64,000 nt of DNA. It comes from Riptortus pedestris. Taxonomy: Eukaryota > Arthropoda > Insecta > Hemiptera > Alydidae. The stretch spans positions 110,023,001 through 110,087,000 of the forward strand of contig CM032230.1 of the NCBI GenBank assembly GCA_019009955.1. Reading direction: 5' to 3'. Below are positions 13,801 to 25,939 of the stretch, piece by piece. Each line of letters starts with the position of its first letter. Position 1 is the stretch's first letter. Both the position numbers and the translations under genes were made by a program. The notes beneath the pieces were generated by a model that was given only the letters and a program-made list of their open reading frames with translations, was not told the DNA's origin and made no database searches.

Positions 13801-16800
13801 GTGTGATTATCGATTATTAACACTCTTCAATTCAAAACATTAAATAATAATAAATGGCATTAAAAATATTATTCCTCACAACTTCAACATTTTCTTGTTT
13901 TCACACTCATTTGCAAATCTATTCAGTTTTTTAGCAGATTTCCCTTAAGAGAAATCAGCTATTGAGGTTGTACTCACGACGGAATTTTTGAATTTTTTCT
14001 TCAAATGCCCATTGATCCTACCTAGTAGATGACGAAAATAAGGTCCGTTCAAAATTATGTATATATATATATATTTGTCTGTTAACGCTCTAGTGGTCTC
14101 TCGATATTTAACCGTTTTATGTAAAAAGACAGATCAAGTTCGTTAACGGCTGAAATCGGACCAGTGGGAGGGGGGTTTAGAGGGGAGGATTTTCGAAATA
14201 TCTCCGTTACTATAGTCGGATCGAAAAATTGTACAGAATAAATCTTATTGCAAATTAAATTTACTATAAATATTGTTATATACATTTATTCTCTATCTTG
14301 AATATTAACCGAGATATTTGCATTTTTATTAAATCTGGGCGGCTAACGGACGTGTGACTTTCCCGCCAAAAGCTAGTTCGGCCGTTTCCTTAACTGATCG
14401 ACTCTCGTGAAATTTCTCTATTGTAAAACTTCACGTGGGAAATCTGCTTAGTTTACGCAGCCTCTGCGTGACGGACTTTTTTAAAATAAGTTATTGTTAT
14501 ACTATGTCCACGAAGATCTTACACTATGTTTTTCGTTTATTGTAGCTCTGAAGAAGGACACCAACGGTGTCCAAAAAGGTCAGCACTAAAAATACACTTA
14601 CTTGTTGGGTGGATTGAGTACTTATATTGTAGCCGATACCCAACCATCCTTGATTGTCATTTTATAACAAAAAAAATGTTAGTTTTCTATTCCCTTTATG
14701 TGGAAGATAGACTGAATTTTCTACACTTTTTCTGTCCAAACTAAGTAGGTTGAGTTTACTATTAAATAGATGATACACCTATAGAGTACAAAATATTACT
14801 GATCATATACATTTTTGAAACTTGTCTCTACCAAATTTTAGAATGTTCTGCGGGTGGTGACCTTTCTTCATGACTATTCTACATGTGTATTAATCTAAAA
14901 CTTGTTTGTGTATCATATGCCCTTATTATTATTTGTCTTGTTTAAGTCCAATCCTTATTATGAACAATTTCAACTATTTTTAGCAACTGGTTTAAATATC
15001 TAATCTGTCCATATAGACCTCCAGCCATTCCTAACTTGCATCTATTAGTTCCTTTTTCACGATTCTCCCAATTGTTCTTAATTTTGAATGGTTTTCTTCC
15101 TTTGAATCCAGAACTGCAATTATTTAATAGTTTAATTTTAATTGTATTAAATATATTGATACACATTTTTGATTTCGTTTCAATAAGGATGTCAGTATCT
15201 AGTTACAGGTTTGGCAAATTATCCATTACATTTTTCGAACTATTGCCATTTTTTTTACAGTTAAAAATACCTTTTTTGTACAGTTACAAATTAAAAATAT
15301 TTTAAGAGTAAAAACCTTTATATTATTGACATTTTTTAGGTGACTCGTTTAGAATATTCAGAAGCACAGAGGAATGTAAATGAGGCCCTAAGGAAAGCTC
15401 CTGAGACATCTGGTATTGGATTCAGGCAGGCTGCAAGTAAACTAGCTATATGCATCAATCTTCTTTTGGGAGACATTCCAGATAAGAAGATCTTCAAGGA
15501 ATCAAAATTAAGGAATTCTCTTTTGCCTTATTTAAAAGTAAGAATTAAGATTTTTTATTAATATATCATTTAGTTTAACTTATTTGAAAGTATAGAACAG
15601 AAAAGTCCGTCACGCAGGGGCTCCATAAACTAAGCAGATTTCCCACGTGAACTTTACAATAGAGAAATCTGCCTAATAATAACAGTAGTAGTAAGGAATC
15701 TCTAAACCTATTCACAAGGGATGAACAGTTACGAAAACGGCTGCCCAAGCTCTCGGCGGGTCACGAACAGGGCCGACTTGCTAACCACACACACAATACC
15801 AATGCAAATATCTTGGTTAATATTCAAGATACAGAATAAATGTATAGAACAATATTTATAGTAAATTTAATTTCCAATAAGATTGATTCTATACAATTTT
15901 TCGATCCGACTCATAATAACGGAGATATTTTGATTTTCCAAAAATCCCCCCTCTAAACCCCCCCTCTCCCACTGTTCCGATTTCAGCTATTACGAACTTG
16001 ATCTTTCTTTTTACATAAAACGATTAAATTTTGAGTTTTGTAACGATCAAACAAAAGTTGCGACCGCTAGAGCTTTAACAGAAATATATATATATATAAT
16101 TTTGAACGGATCTCATTTTTGTCATCTCCTGGGTAGGATCTATGGACATTTGAAGAAATGTTTCAAAAATGGTGTCAAGAGTACGACCTCAATAGCTGAT
16201 TTCCCTTAAGGGAAATCTGCTAAAAATTATTTCCAAAGAAACATAGTGTATATCTCTATAACAAGCTGTAAAAACAAGGTAATAAATAGAAATGTAGCTC
16301 ATCATCCCGTGAGTAAGACAAGTAAATGTTTTTGTTTTTTTATTTAGCATATTTACCGTTTCTGCAAATATCAGTCTTAACATAGCAGATTTATGTTGTT
16401 AAAACATTGTTTTGTTAATATACTGCTCTGTCTCTTAGATTTCCATCAAGGTAGATCAGCTACTAATGGGTTATGCCTATAATACGATTTTTTACAAGTT
16501 TCTTCAAATGTCCATTAATTTTACTTAAATTCAAATTTATACATGCTGCTCTTTCTACAAGCTATACCTGGTTCTTCTGGCAACATAAAGCCCCGTGACA
16601 ATAACATGAAATCATTCTATAATTCATTGATTTTGTCACCTTCAACACATTTTGTAATACCGAGTATTGTTTGTCTTCGAGTGAAAACTCTCCCACAGAA
16701 AATTTTGCAAATCAATTGTGTCACTCTTTTCTTTCTTTTAGAGCTTTGGCACCATGCACAGCATATAAATCTTTGTTTTTCTCCTGAGATGCTGGATGGT

Positions 16801-17885
16801 AGGGAAACCAATTGATCAGGATCAATAAATGTCCTTGAAGTCACAACATGAACAAAATAAAATATTTGTAGAGGACGCAGCCTTATTATTGATACTGATC
16901 AATTGATTACTCCGGTATCTCAGAAGAAATCACTACAGCTTTGCCAAACTATGGCTGGAATTCAATGGTGACACAGCATGAGTCACACTGATGGTGGAGC
17001 TTGTGCTTTGAAAGTAAACTTTGAAGAATAAATATTTTTAGCAGATGAGGCTTTTTTATTGATATTATTGCCCTTGTGGAGTAGTTGTCAAAAATTGTGA
17101 TTGTTTGAATTCCAAAATGGTAGATATATGGCTGGCCAAAGTTGGTATAACTTGCACTACTATCTTTCCATTTCTGCCCTTTTCGATCCGACTTTAATAA
17201 CAGAGATACTTCAATTTTTTGAAATTCGCTTCTAAACCCTTCCTCCCTCTAGTCTGATTTATGCTATTAATGAACTTGATCTTTAGTTTTACATGACGCT
17301 TATATATAGAGTTTGGTAACGATACAACAATAAATATATACAGTAGAGCGTCGTTTATCCGAACGTCAATTATCCGAAACGTCAATTATCCGAACGCGCT
17401 TTGGAAAGTTTTTTTTTTTTTTTTAACTTCATATTTCAATTTGCATGCTGTATTATATACAGAATGAAGAAGTTGAAAATTTCAAGAATATGTATTCTTT
17501 GAAGCAATGCCCTGTTTAGAGCGTGAATAACTTTTTAGCAGAACGGAAAAGCCTGGGTTCCCTCCTTTTGTGTTCGCGGGACTGACTGAGCCCTACCGTT
17601 CGGGGAATCAGAGCTTCTTTCTGTTTCCCTGAAATGGAAGTCTACTCCGCGGCTGGAAACGCTGGATGTCAGCCCTTCCGCCTCTCCCACTCTTTTTGCA
17701 GGTCAGTTCTAGACAACAGTTCATGCGCGTCGGAAGTATGTATTTTAATATGTAATATGTAATTGTAATGATGTATACAAAGTGTTTTATACAATTATCC
17801 TATTTTCTTAAAAAAACTAGTTATCCGAACAAATCGATTATCCGAACGTGCGCGATCACAATTAGTTCGGATAAATGACGCTCTA

Positions 17886-17952
<67 letters not shown>

Positions 17953-20900
17953 TATATATACACACATATATATTTATGTATATGTATGTAAATAATTTTG
18001 AACGGACCTCATTGTCATCATCTAGGTAGGATTGATTTGATTTGAGGAAATGTTTTGAAAAGTGGTGTCATGAGTATCTCAATATCTGCTAAAAATCCTG
18101 GTTGGACATATATTATGATAACTTTGGTTAACTATTGTATTTATTTTTAATGGACAGCAAGTCTTTCAGTTTTGTTTGGTGTGAGTGATGTTTATTTATT
18201 GAGAGATTGTGTTTGAGTAGAGAAAATATTAAGAATTCCTTTCAAATTTCCCCATATTTTTGGTGCATTTCTTGAACGAGAATGATAAAAAATATTTTTT
18301 ATTCACAATATTGTCCATCTTCAGCTATATATTTTTCCCTATTTCTTTGAAAATATATTAATGCCCGACTAGAGAAACTGTTGTTATTTTGAGACAAACA
18401 AATTTCAAGCCATTTTTGTTTATTTACATTAGAAGTGAAACCCATCACTGCAAGTGCACGTCCCATCGACCCAAATTAATAGTAGTCTGACGGAATCAAT
18501 TCTGGTGAGGAAGCTGCATTCCAATGTATTTTCCAATTGAATCTCTCAATTTTTTCAGGGCAATAGATCGGGAAAAGGTCAATTGTAAATATCATCAACT
18601 TCTCTGATTGATATTGAGAGTATCAACCCTAGAATACTAACCTACGTAAATTTTACTCATAGAGTATAGGGAAACATATCCCGTCATTTTGGAATTGTTG
18701 CTGGCGCTTCCTGGAGCCAGGTGTATACTTCCTCCATTTAGTAGTGTTTGAGACGCGGTCAAGCTCACATTTGTTTATCAGCCCAGTTCAGAGCGGTACA
18801 TCATCAAAGTAAAGACGGTGAGTAAAATGTATGTATAGTTATTAATAAGGGAATATTAAGTGCGTAATATTTACTCCCAGTTAGCAATAGAGTATTAATA
18901 TTACTGGAGTATTTTCTACTCATAGTTATTAATAAGAGAATATTATGTAAGTAATATTTACTCATAGTTATCAATAAACATTAGTGATTTTTTAAAATGG
19001 GTACAGTAATAGTTTTGAAATAATTCGGTATTTTTTTTTATAACTCTGTTTTGGCAGACTGACCATTATTCTGAGAATGGAGGAGCATAGAATAGCCGGT
19101 ATTGAAGAATTCTGGAGAGTTTTTAATGAAGATGCCATTGATGAAGAAGAGGAAGATATACTGGAGATTAATTCAGATGACAGTGACGCAGACCCTGATT
19201 ATATTCCTGGAGATGAGGATACATGTCAGGAGAAGGATATTGAAGAGCAGGTAGTACTTTCTATAATAGATTGTGAGAATGAAGAGGTTTTAAGGCCATT
19301 GAAGGAAATCGAAGTCGGAGAAAGTTGGGAAACACCTACGCACTCGCAAAATGAAGGCCAATTACAAAGGTCCAAAGAAATATTGTTCATTTTGTTCATA
19401 CAGGAAGAGGAGGTATACAACTACATATTGCGTAATATGTTTTAAATCCATATGTAGTGACCACCAAGTAAAATTCTGTTCGGAATATGGATCAATTTAA
19501 AAAAAAATTTACTCATTATTTTTATATTGTATTATTTATTTGCACCTATATTTGTAAATATGTTAACAATTAAATAAACTGAAGTTATAAAAACATGTCT
19601 AGCGATCTATTTCCAGTCTATTCCGCCTAGGAGTAAAATATACTCATAGTTAGTAATACACAACTGCGAATTAAGGTTAGTATTCTAGGGTTAAGCGGTA
19701 CTAAACTCTTAAAGAGGTTTCATATGATGAGAAATTTATAGATTTTCAATATATAGGAGTTAATGAAGATGAGTTAGAGATATTTGCAATTGATGCTCTT
19801 CCAATCTATTCATAATTGAATAAATTATTAGATATTTCACACTATTATTTCAAAAAGGATTTATTATCTACTCGCTGGAAGAGCCTCAGACTCATACCCA
19901 GGTACTCTTACTTGAACGAAGATAAAAATGGATTATGTGTATCTCTTGGAAGTATTTATTGATTTGAAAAATTAATTTATTTTCATAAGTAAATAATTGT
20001 TCTAGCTCACACAGGCAGTTCGAGATGGTGACTTAATGACTTTCGGTGTGGTACTTGATACGTATGGTGACAAATTTAGAAATGATCGAACATACAGTCT
20101 TATTCTCAGACTGAGAAGAAATGTAATAAAGACGGCTGTTCGTGGAATTGGATTATCATATGCAAGAATTAGCCCTGTTCAGGTAAGAAAAATAATTTGC
20201 TGCATTGGGTTAAGTGTATTAATCCTTAGACTATGGGAGGATTGGGAGGGAGGGAGACCTCGGGGACGGGGGGGGGGGGGCGAGCTCCCCCTTCCCCGTG
20301 GACGGAATAATTTTACATATCTCCCCGGATCTGTGTTGCATGTTAGCTCATTGATTCATTAGCAACTCATGGCTTTTTCCCCTGTTACTTCATTTTTGTT
20401 TAGTGATAATTTTTTTAGATTTTCTATTTTGGACATCATTTTCTTTATCATTAAACATATTATTTCATGATATATCTGATGAACTTTAAAATAATTGTTT
20501 AAACATCAATTCTGATTCGATATTTGTGAAAGTAGTATTGAATACTGCCATTAATTATTATGTATTAATAAATTGAAATAAAATATACTTTGCAATTGAA
20601 CTTAAAATATTTGACCAACAAAAACTAAAAATGAAATGAATAAGGCCAGCAAGAATAGGTTTGCCACTAGAAACCAGAGGCATAGAAGTCAGTAATAGGC
20701 CCTGGGATGCAATATTGGGCAATTACAGGTATAAAAGTGCCTGCATTTGATGAATTTTTTTGGAACCAATGGCTGAATTCCTGGAGCCAGAGCCTCTAGC
20801 ATAGAGATAACATACTACTAGTTCATCAAAATATGACCACACGCATTTATGATCAAACTAGTCTGTGAATCCATCATAGTAAACAGCAATGAGGGAGATT

Positions 20901-23900
20901 GGACACAAACTCATGCGAGTCCTCTGTCCCCTGGGCAGAGTTTCCTCCGGCTCATATTTGAGTCCAGCTTAGGGAAATAGTTAAGCAACATTCATCTGAG
21001 GTTATGATTTTGTTAGAGATGTTATTGCGATTTGGCTGCGGCAATAGGCAGTGGAAGCTGTAAAAATAATAATTCCCAGAACCAATCCAGCTAACAAAGA
21101 ACTTAGGAAGGGTTTCACTAACAACCGACTCGACTCAAAATTTAAATATATATTTATAATCAAAAATGCACCAAATATAAATATAAATTGATAATGAAAT
21201 AGACACTTTTTAGCAATATAATGGGGAACACTTATATCTACTTAAGCTAAATTACATACAATGAAAGAACTTAGCTGATTTATAGAAGTTCTCTAAGATC
21301 AGACTCTGCCGTGTGAGGATGTATAGATGATGGGCAGGCTGAAGACTGAAGGAATCAATGAGTTGTCACCGACAAGGATCTCCCCTCCAGAGAATCTGAG
21401 CTATCACTGTCTGTCTTAATCCCTTTGAGAAATCGGCCTTTTATGGCCCGAGCCCCTGCCAATCACAAATATTCTCGAAAAATTTATAAACATAATTTAA
21501 TTATCAGAATTCATTGTGAATAGTGTTTAGTGTATCGAATTTAAGAGCAATGAATGTCATTATAAAAACCCATCGGTGGCGGCTTTATCTATCAAAATGC
21601 CAGAGCACATGGGGACTTATCTCCAAATTGGATAAAACTCTAAATTACAGATAAAAACTCTACATACAACACAACCCACCCAACTCTACATTTAAATACT
21701 CATGAATATTCATCTAACTAAGCTTTGTGCTGGTATTACTCAAAATATATGGTCATTTATGATAGGTTCATGTAATTGCAATCTCAGATTCATTACAAAG
21801 AAGAAACTGTTTCATCCAAAAAATTTTATTTCAAAAAATAACTAGCCATCAGTGACTGATGAAATACCATGTCATCTCTTATGTATGAAAAAATTCTAGT
21901 TGAGTGAGGACGGATAAGCATTTTTGTTTATCTTGAAAAGATCTGTAAATTATGTTCTACGAGATTTTATGATTTGATTTATAGGAACAGAGATATGTAC
22001 ATTGCTTTTAAAAGAAGTACATCAGAAATTTTTTTTTTCTTTTTAATTTAATAGGAAATCATGCCCACATCAGTTTACAGAAAAATTACTTTCTTCCCCT
22101 ATGTCCTCTAGTCTTATCTCAATTAAATTTAAGATGCAGCCAATAGATATTTGATATTTCAGTAGGTGATGAATGATTTTAATTCCGTTAAAAATTATTA
22201 ACATATTTTTCAATTCCGGGTCTTTTTTACTTAACACATGCCAGTGATTTAACTCATTATTATATCAATAACAGTGAAGATTTTTTGTTAACAATTGTTT
22301 ATTTAAATATAACCAAGGTTTCTAGTAAACATGAATATAACCATAAATGAAATTAAACAACTTTCATCAATTTCAACGTTTAAACCCTCTCCACCAATTA
22401 TCATTGATTTTTCTAAAATATCCATAGCACAAATTTCTCTGAGCATATTCTTCCAATCTGTTATTGTTTTTTTAGATATATTCAATTCCTTCTTACAAAA
22501 TTTTGTAGTTGCGTATCCATTTGCCCATGCGTATATGAATAGTAAACATTTCCTTAATGAAATTTTACAATGTTTAAACCATGTACCATTAAGCGCAGCA
22601 ACGTATTGCCTACAACTTCTCATATTGCATTGATAAAATGGCGATCTAGTTTTGCTGAAATAAATCTTCATATAATGTCCTTTTTTACACTTTCTCTTTC
22701 TGTGAAGTACTCCATACTTCTGTAAATATTGAAAAGCTTTTTCTTCGGAATAGATCAACTTATTAAGTTTTAAAAGATTCATAATAAAAAATAAACACTC
22801 CCTAAACTTTTAACCTGAAAGTATACTGAAGATAAATGATCACATGGTAGTAGGCGTATCTAATATCAAATGATATGTTATCGTGATCACCTTTTACTTA
22901 GAAAATTAACTGGCATGTGTTAAGTAAAAAAGACCCTCAATTCCCCCCAAAAATAACTAGTTAATATTAATTCACAAGTTAGTAGTTATTCATATAATGA
23001 TGTTTATATATTACTTAACAGATTCGTAGCATTGTTGGGTCATTCCTAATCCTTCCCTGTTGGGTCATTTAAAATCCCAGCTATTGTCCTGGTCCTCCTT
23101 TTATTTTGTTTAGCTTTGGTTGTTATATTTTAGATTGCTAAAAAACTGGGCCTTGACAGTTCTGAAGAAGCTTTATACATAGTAGCAAAAGCAATAAGAG
23201 ATGGAGTATTAGAAGCTGTCCTTGTTCCCGGTTTCATGGTTTCCCAGGAAGATGGAGACATATACAGGTAAGGCTTAATACACTATATAGGTTACTTATA
23301 ATTTTGTAGTACATTTTAGAAAACTTTCCTTAAGAAAAATCAGTTCTTTGAGTTTTTACTCACGACGTGATTTTCAAAATTTCATGAAATGTCCATTCAT
23401 CCTATCCATCAGATAATGAAAATAAGGCCTGGTGAATACTATATATTGTTATAAAATTTAAAAGTAAAAAGAAAATGATGAGTAAGTGTATTTTATTGTG
23501 TTCTAGAGTTAGCTAATGTCATTATAGACATAGGTTCACTTGATATGACCGGAAAAATACTGGCATATGCACATAGTACTAAACAATTTAATAATTAATG
23601 ATTTATTAAAACTTGTTAACTCTAGTCACGTTAAGTGGATTTCAAAGACCTCTTAAAAAATATTATTATTAATTAAAATCAGTTCTGTACTTGGATTGTT
23701 TTAAATTTCATGCAATTATTGAAACTGATAAGGGATCTATTTAAAAGCAGATTAACAATTCTCAATGCAATTAAATTGAATTTTATTTATCAACAAAAAT
23801 ATATGTAATAATGTCATATACCTCTGGTTAGATTGTGGGCAGGTGTTAATAAGATACAAACGACATTTTAATTTATTAACGAATACATGATATAAATAAT

Positions 23901-25610
23901 TAATATGATATATGATACTCTCACCAAGGATGTTCAAAGATTTTCAAAATTGCCCAGGCCTGGACTTATACCGACGAATATAATGATGAATGGGAAGCTT
24001 GGATTCTAAGGAGTGATGCAGATTTCGTAATTAAATTCTTCATGTTATTAAAAAGAAGTGGAGAGCTCTTCCATGCCGACAATAATGAGCAGAGAACCTT
24101 TTCATGTGGTCTGTTGGAGGTTTGATTCCAAAGAGAGAGAACAAGAAAAAACTCGCTTTGACCTTTGATCTGTAGCTTCTTCAAGTGGAAAATAGTCCGT
24201 AGATGTCTTAGACTTTTTTTTTTTTTTTTTTTTTTAAGAAAGATGTGCATACAACTAACAATAAATGTCTGCAGATCAAATAATTTTTTTCATATTCCAG
24301 ATTTTTCTTTTACATTTAGTATGTTAGCCTGCTACAGCATCAGAGCAGCGCTCCTAGGGGCAACTTGAACAACTCCATCAACTCGAACAATACCTGCAAC
24401 GTCAAAACGTTTTGAAATCCTCATGACTTTTGCTCTATTATTGCTGTTATGTTCAATAATAGCCCCAGAATTCGTACATGTTACTATATATATACTTGAT
24501 CAGATCTTCTGCCAGTCTCCCGCTTGTCCTGATTCAGGAGAAGATATATTGGAGCCACGGTTCTGACATTACATACCTGGTCCTGTAATGTACTCCCAGC
24601 CACCAATTTCGAAGAACTATTTTTAAATATTTCAAAAGGAAAAAACGTACTTGCATAGCTATCCTCAGCACAGCTTGCCATGTCTAGCATCCAGCTTTCT
24701 AATTAAATACAAAGAAGTTATCTACTCTACCAGGAGGTGAGGAGGTCCCACCAAGATATGGAGCACATGCATATCATAAATCTTATATTATGTCTGTCTG
24801 ATATCTGAATTCTAATTTAAATGTAAATTATCCCTCCCTCTCCTTCAAATTGCTTTAATGTGTGGGAGGAGCTTTAATGAGTGGTCTCCAAAGGTGTACA
24901 GAAAAATTGGTAAGGTACTTTTGTACCTCTTTGTAATTTAAAAAAAAAAATTATTTGATCCATTAGAAATGAAAATAAAACTTAAAATTTTGCTTTGTGA
25001 CCTCCATACATAATCTTTAAGGCAGTCTCATACTGTATATTGCAACACTAATTCTTTAATAGCTAAAACATGTTTCATAGACATAACTTTAAAATTAACA
25101 TATTAATTATTAACATTAAATTTTCATCTAAGTACTGAAATAGTAAAAGTGCTAATATATATAGAAAGAAATTTGTTTATTATGAAGGGGTTTTTTTTGT
25201 TAATTTCTTATTTGGCATTAGTCTTTAAGCTTTTGTATCAATTTGAAAAGCTCTTAACATCATTTCCTTCTTAATTGGCATTGTGGTAGTCTTTAAAAAC
25301 ATTGTATCTTTTCCTGTATTATTCCTTTCAATCCTCTCCTCATATTGCCTTTTAAATTTGTAAATTGTAAACCCTAATTAGCTTACATTAATATTTAAAA
25401 ATGGCTCAATTATGTTGTTCTACAATTATTTATATTGGTTTCAGAACACCAATACCAACAGAAATATACCGACAACGAATTGCAACATGCCTGGAACTCC
25501 ATAATTTCAGTGTAAAAAGCATGCGTTACCCAGTGAAGAAATATGAATCAAAACTGAGTCCTGAAGAGCAAGAAGATTTGGACGATGATCTAGATTTACT
25601 GTTCATTTAG
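10895..25610 (+). CDS. PSMD3: 26S proteasome regulatory subunit PSMD3 / Rpn3
   Basis: Scaffold PCI-domain subunit of the 19S lid, which helps hold Rpn11 and the lid on the proteasome base. Coding exons: 10895-11073, 12522-12759, 12846-12927, 13533-13756, 15340-15537, 20006-20182, 23134-23267 and 25445-25610. The lengths total 1398 bp, 465 codons plus stop, and all seven junctions are GT-AG and in frame. Diagnostic segments: [46 protein letters not shown], then the PCI part [46 protein letters not shown] and the C-terminal [17 protein letters not shown]. It is shorter than the human protein (534 residues), with a brief N-terminus and an acidic end DDDLDLLFI. The ATG follows an acceptor at 10883, so a non-coding first exon should lie upstream. 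Introns are full of transposons. Confidence 0.95.
11790..12330 (+). pseudogene. mariner transposase relic in PSMD3 intron 1
   Basis: Decayed Tc1/mariner-superfamily transposase. The 5' part reads like SAVEA(H)QILVDVYEE with stops and shifts near 11805-11860. The 3' part is clear: [16 protein letters not shown] at 12157-12204 is the signature block before the third catalytic acid in mariner. Multiple stops make it inactive. No terminal repeats found. Confidence 0.75.
13928..14486 (-). mobile_element. HINE-like (DINE-1-type) repeat, near full length
   Basis: Reverse-oriented complete copy. From its 3' end on the left: TTTTTAGCAGATTTCCCTTA with the stem-loop, TGAGGTTGTACTCACGA, the GGATCCTACC-type block, a short (TA)n tract near 14057, the ...CTCGATATTTA... 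core, and the 5' end CCACGTGAAGTTTTACAATA plus GTCCGTCACGCAG at ~14480. Sub-terminal inverted motif GCAGATTTCCC occurs at both ends. Structure (sub-terminal inverted repeats, microsatellite, 3' stem-loop) fits non-autonomous Helentrons; the class assignment is inferred. Confidence 0.7.
15600..16226 (+). mobile_element. HINE-like repeat, near full length
   Basis: Plus-oriented copy from AAAGTCCGTCACGCAGGGG to GGGAAATCTGCTAAAAA, with the (TA)n tract near 16086 and the conserved block from GAACGGATCTCATTTTTGTC to GCTGATTTCCCTTAAGG. Same architecture as the copies at 34203 and 35211. Confidence 0.72.
16540..17160. other. Intronic segment, nothing recognised
   Basis: Lies in PSMD3 intron 5. A minus-strand frame at 16617-16844 (with [17 protein letters not shown]) is open for 75 codons but matches no family I recognise. 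Could be a decayed transposon fragment. Confidence 0.3.
17165..18098 (+). mobile_element. HINE-like repeat, 5' truncated, split by a Tigger MITE
   Basis: Left part holds the core (TTTTCGATCCGACTTTAATA, then TGAACTTGATCTTTAGTTTT and GGTAACGATACAACAA). After the inserted element the microsatellite continues and the 3' block follows from GAACGGACCTCATTG at ~18000 to TCTGCTAAAAA at ~18090. The 5' end and the terminal stem-loop are eroded. Confidence 0.65.
17341..17888. mobile_element. pogo/Tigger-type MITE
   Basis: 548 bp with terminal inverted repeats CAGTAGAGCGTCGTTTATCC at the left and its complement (GGATAAATGACGCTCTACTG) at the right, flanked by TA on both sides. ATTATCCGAAC motifs recur inside both ends. 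These resemble pogo/Tigger termini. The interior is relatively GC-rich and lacks a transposase frame. Confidence 0.8.
18627..19690 (+). mobile_element. piggyBac-type deletion derivative
   Basis: Terminal inverted repeats CCCTAGAATACTAACCT at the left and the complement at the right. The right flank is TTAA (19691-19694) and the left flank is TCAA, one base off. Sub-terminal ACTCATAGTTATTAATAAG-type motifs repeat near 18835, 18930, 18960 and 19640. Contains both ends of a transposase gene but not the catalytic centre. Confidence 0.8.
19077..19496 (+). pseudogene. piggyBac transposase, internally deleted
   Basis: The first part is a 122-codon acidic frame starting [16 protein letters not shown] and rich in D/E ([20 protein letters not shown]), typical of piggyBac N-termini. 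At ~19345 it runs out of frame into the C-terminal cysteine domain, read one frame over: [42 protein letters not shown], stop. So a large internal deletion has removed the DDD catalytic core and left a frame change. Not functional. Confidence 0.78.
21061..21694 (-). mobile_element. Possible solo LTR
   Basis: Read on the minus strand the segment begins TGTAGAGTTGGG and ends TTATTATTTTTACA, has a CATAAAAGG promoter-like box near 21440 and a GC-richer centre. TG...CA ends and size fit an LTR, but no target duplication is visible and no second copy is in the window. Confidence 0.22.
22218..22936 (-). mobile_element. Merlin-superfamily DNA transposon
   Basis: 719 bp with long terminal inverted repeats: GGGTCTTTTTTACTTAACAC at the left continues through ATGCCAGT, and the right end is its complement. 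Flanked by a perfect 8-bp target duplication TCAATTCC (22210-22217 and 22937-22944). Merlin elements make 8-9 bp duplications. The enclosed frame is an IS1595/ISXO2-like transposase N-terminus. Confidence 0.88.
22303..22782 (-). pseudogene. Merlin (ISXO2-like) transposase, C-terminally truncated
   Basis: 159 codons. Residues ~35-60 hold the zinc-ribbon-like part ([34 protein letters not shown]). Then [20 protein letters not shown] and a helix-turn-helix-like [19 protein letters not shown] follow. VEIDESC at ~140 supplies the first catalytic Asp. The frame ends ~15 residues later at the left terminal repeat, so the remaining DDE residues are gone. Internal deletion is inferred because both ends of the element are intact. 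Confidence 0.82.
23320..23446 (-). mobile_element. HINE-like repeat, decayed 3' end
   Basis: Minus-oriented remnant: CTTAAGAAAAATCAGTTC, TTTACTCACGACGTGATTTT, then CATTCATCCTATCCATCAGA and ATGAAAATAAGGCC. Only the 3' terminal ~120 bp remain. Confidence 0.55.
24000..25390. other. PSMD3 intron 7, nothing recognised
   Basis: AT-rich intron sequence with a long T tract near 24215. Open frames at 23966-24250 and 24484-24690 (minus) have no recognisable motifs. Confidence 0.35.
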
Positions 25611-25706
25611 TTGTTTATTTAGCACTCATTGAAAATGTGCATGATTTATTATAACTAATCTTTTTTTTATTATATCTGTCCTAGAATTATATTTGTAAAA
25701 ATTATT

Positions 25707-25712
25707 AATAAA
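25707..25712 (+). terminator. PSMD3 polyadenylation signal
   Basis: A canonical AATAAA lies 97 bases after the PSMD3 stop codon. It is the best candidate 3' end signal for the transcript. Confidence 0.55.
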
Positions 25713-25939
25713 TTTTTTTTCTAGAAAATAGTGTTTTTATCTACTATTATAACTGCCAAGGTCAAAATTATTTCTTGAAATACATACAATTTACAAAGGG
25801 AACTATGTCAATTTCTAACTATTAATTGTTATTTATATGCATACTTTATACTGAGTTATTTTAATCAAATTGTGATACTTTAAGTATTCAGTGGAGTGCT
25901 AACAATAGTTTAATTCATTCAACATGTGTTTATAAATCT

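Noticed and set aside
20225..20320. GC-rich island with a 12-G run, considered as a CpG promoter
   Set aside because: Short, inside a PSMD3 intron immediately after exon 6, with no other promoter feature; more likely a repeat fragment.
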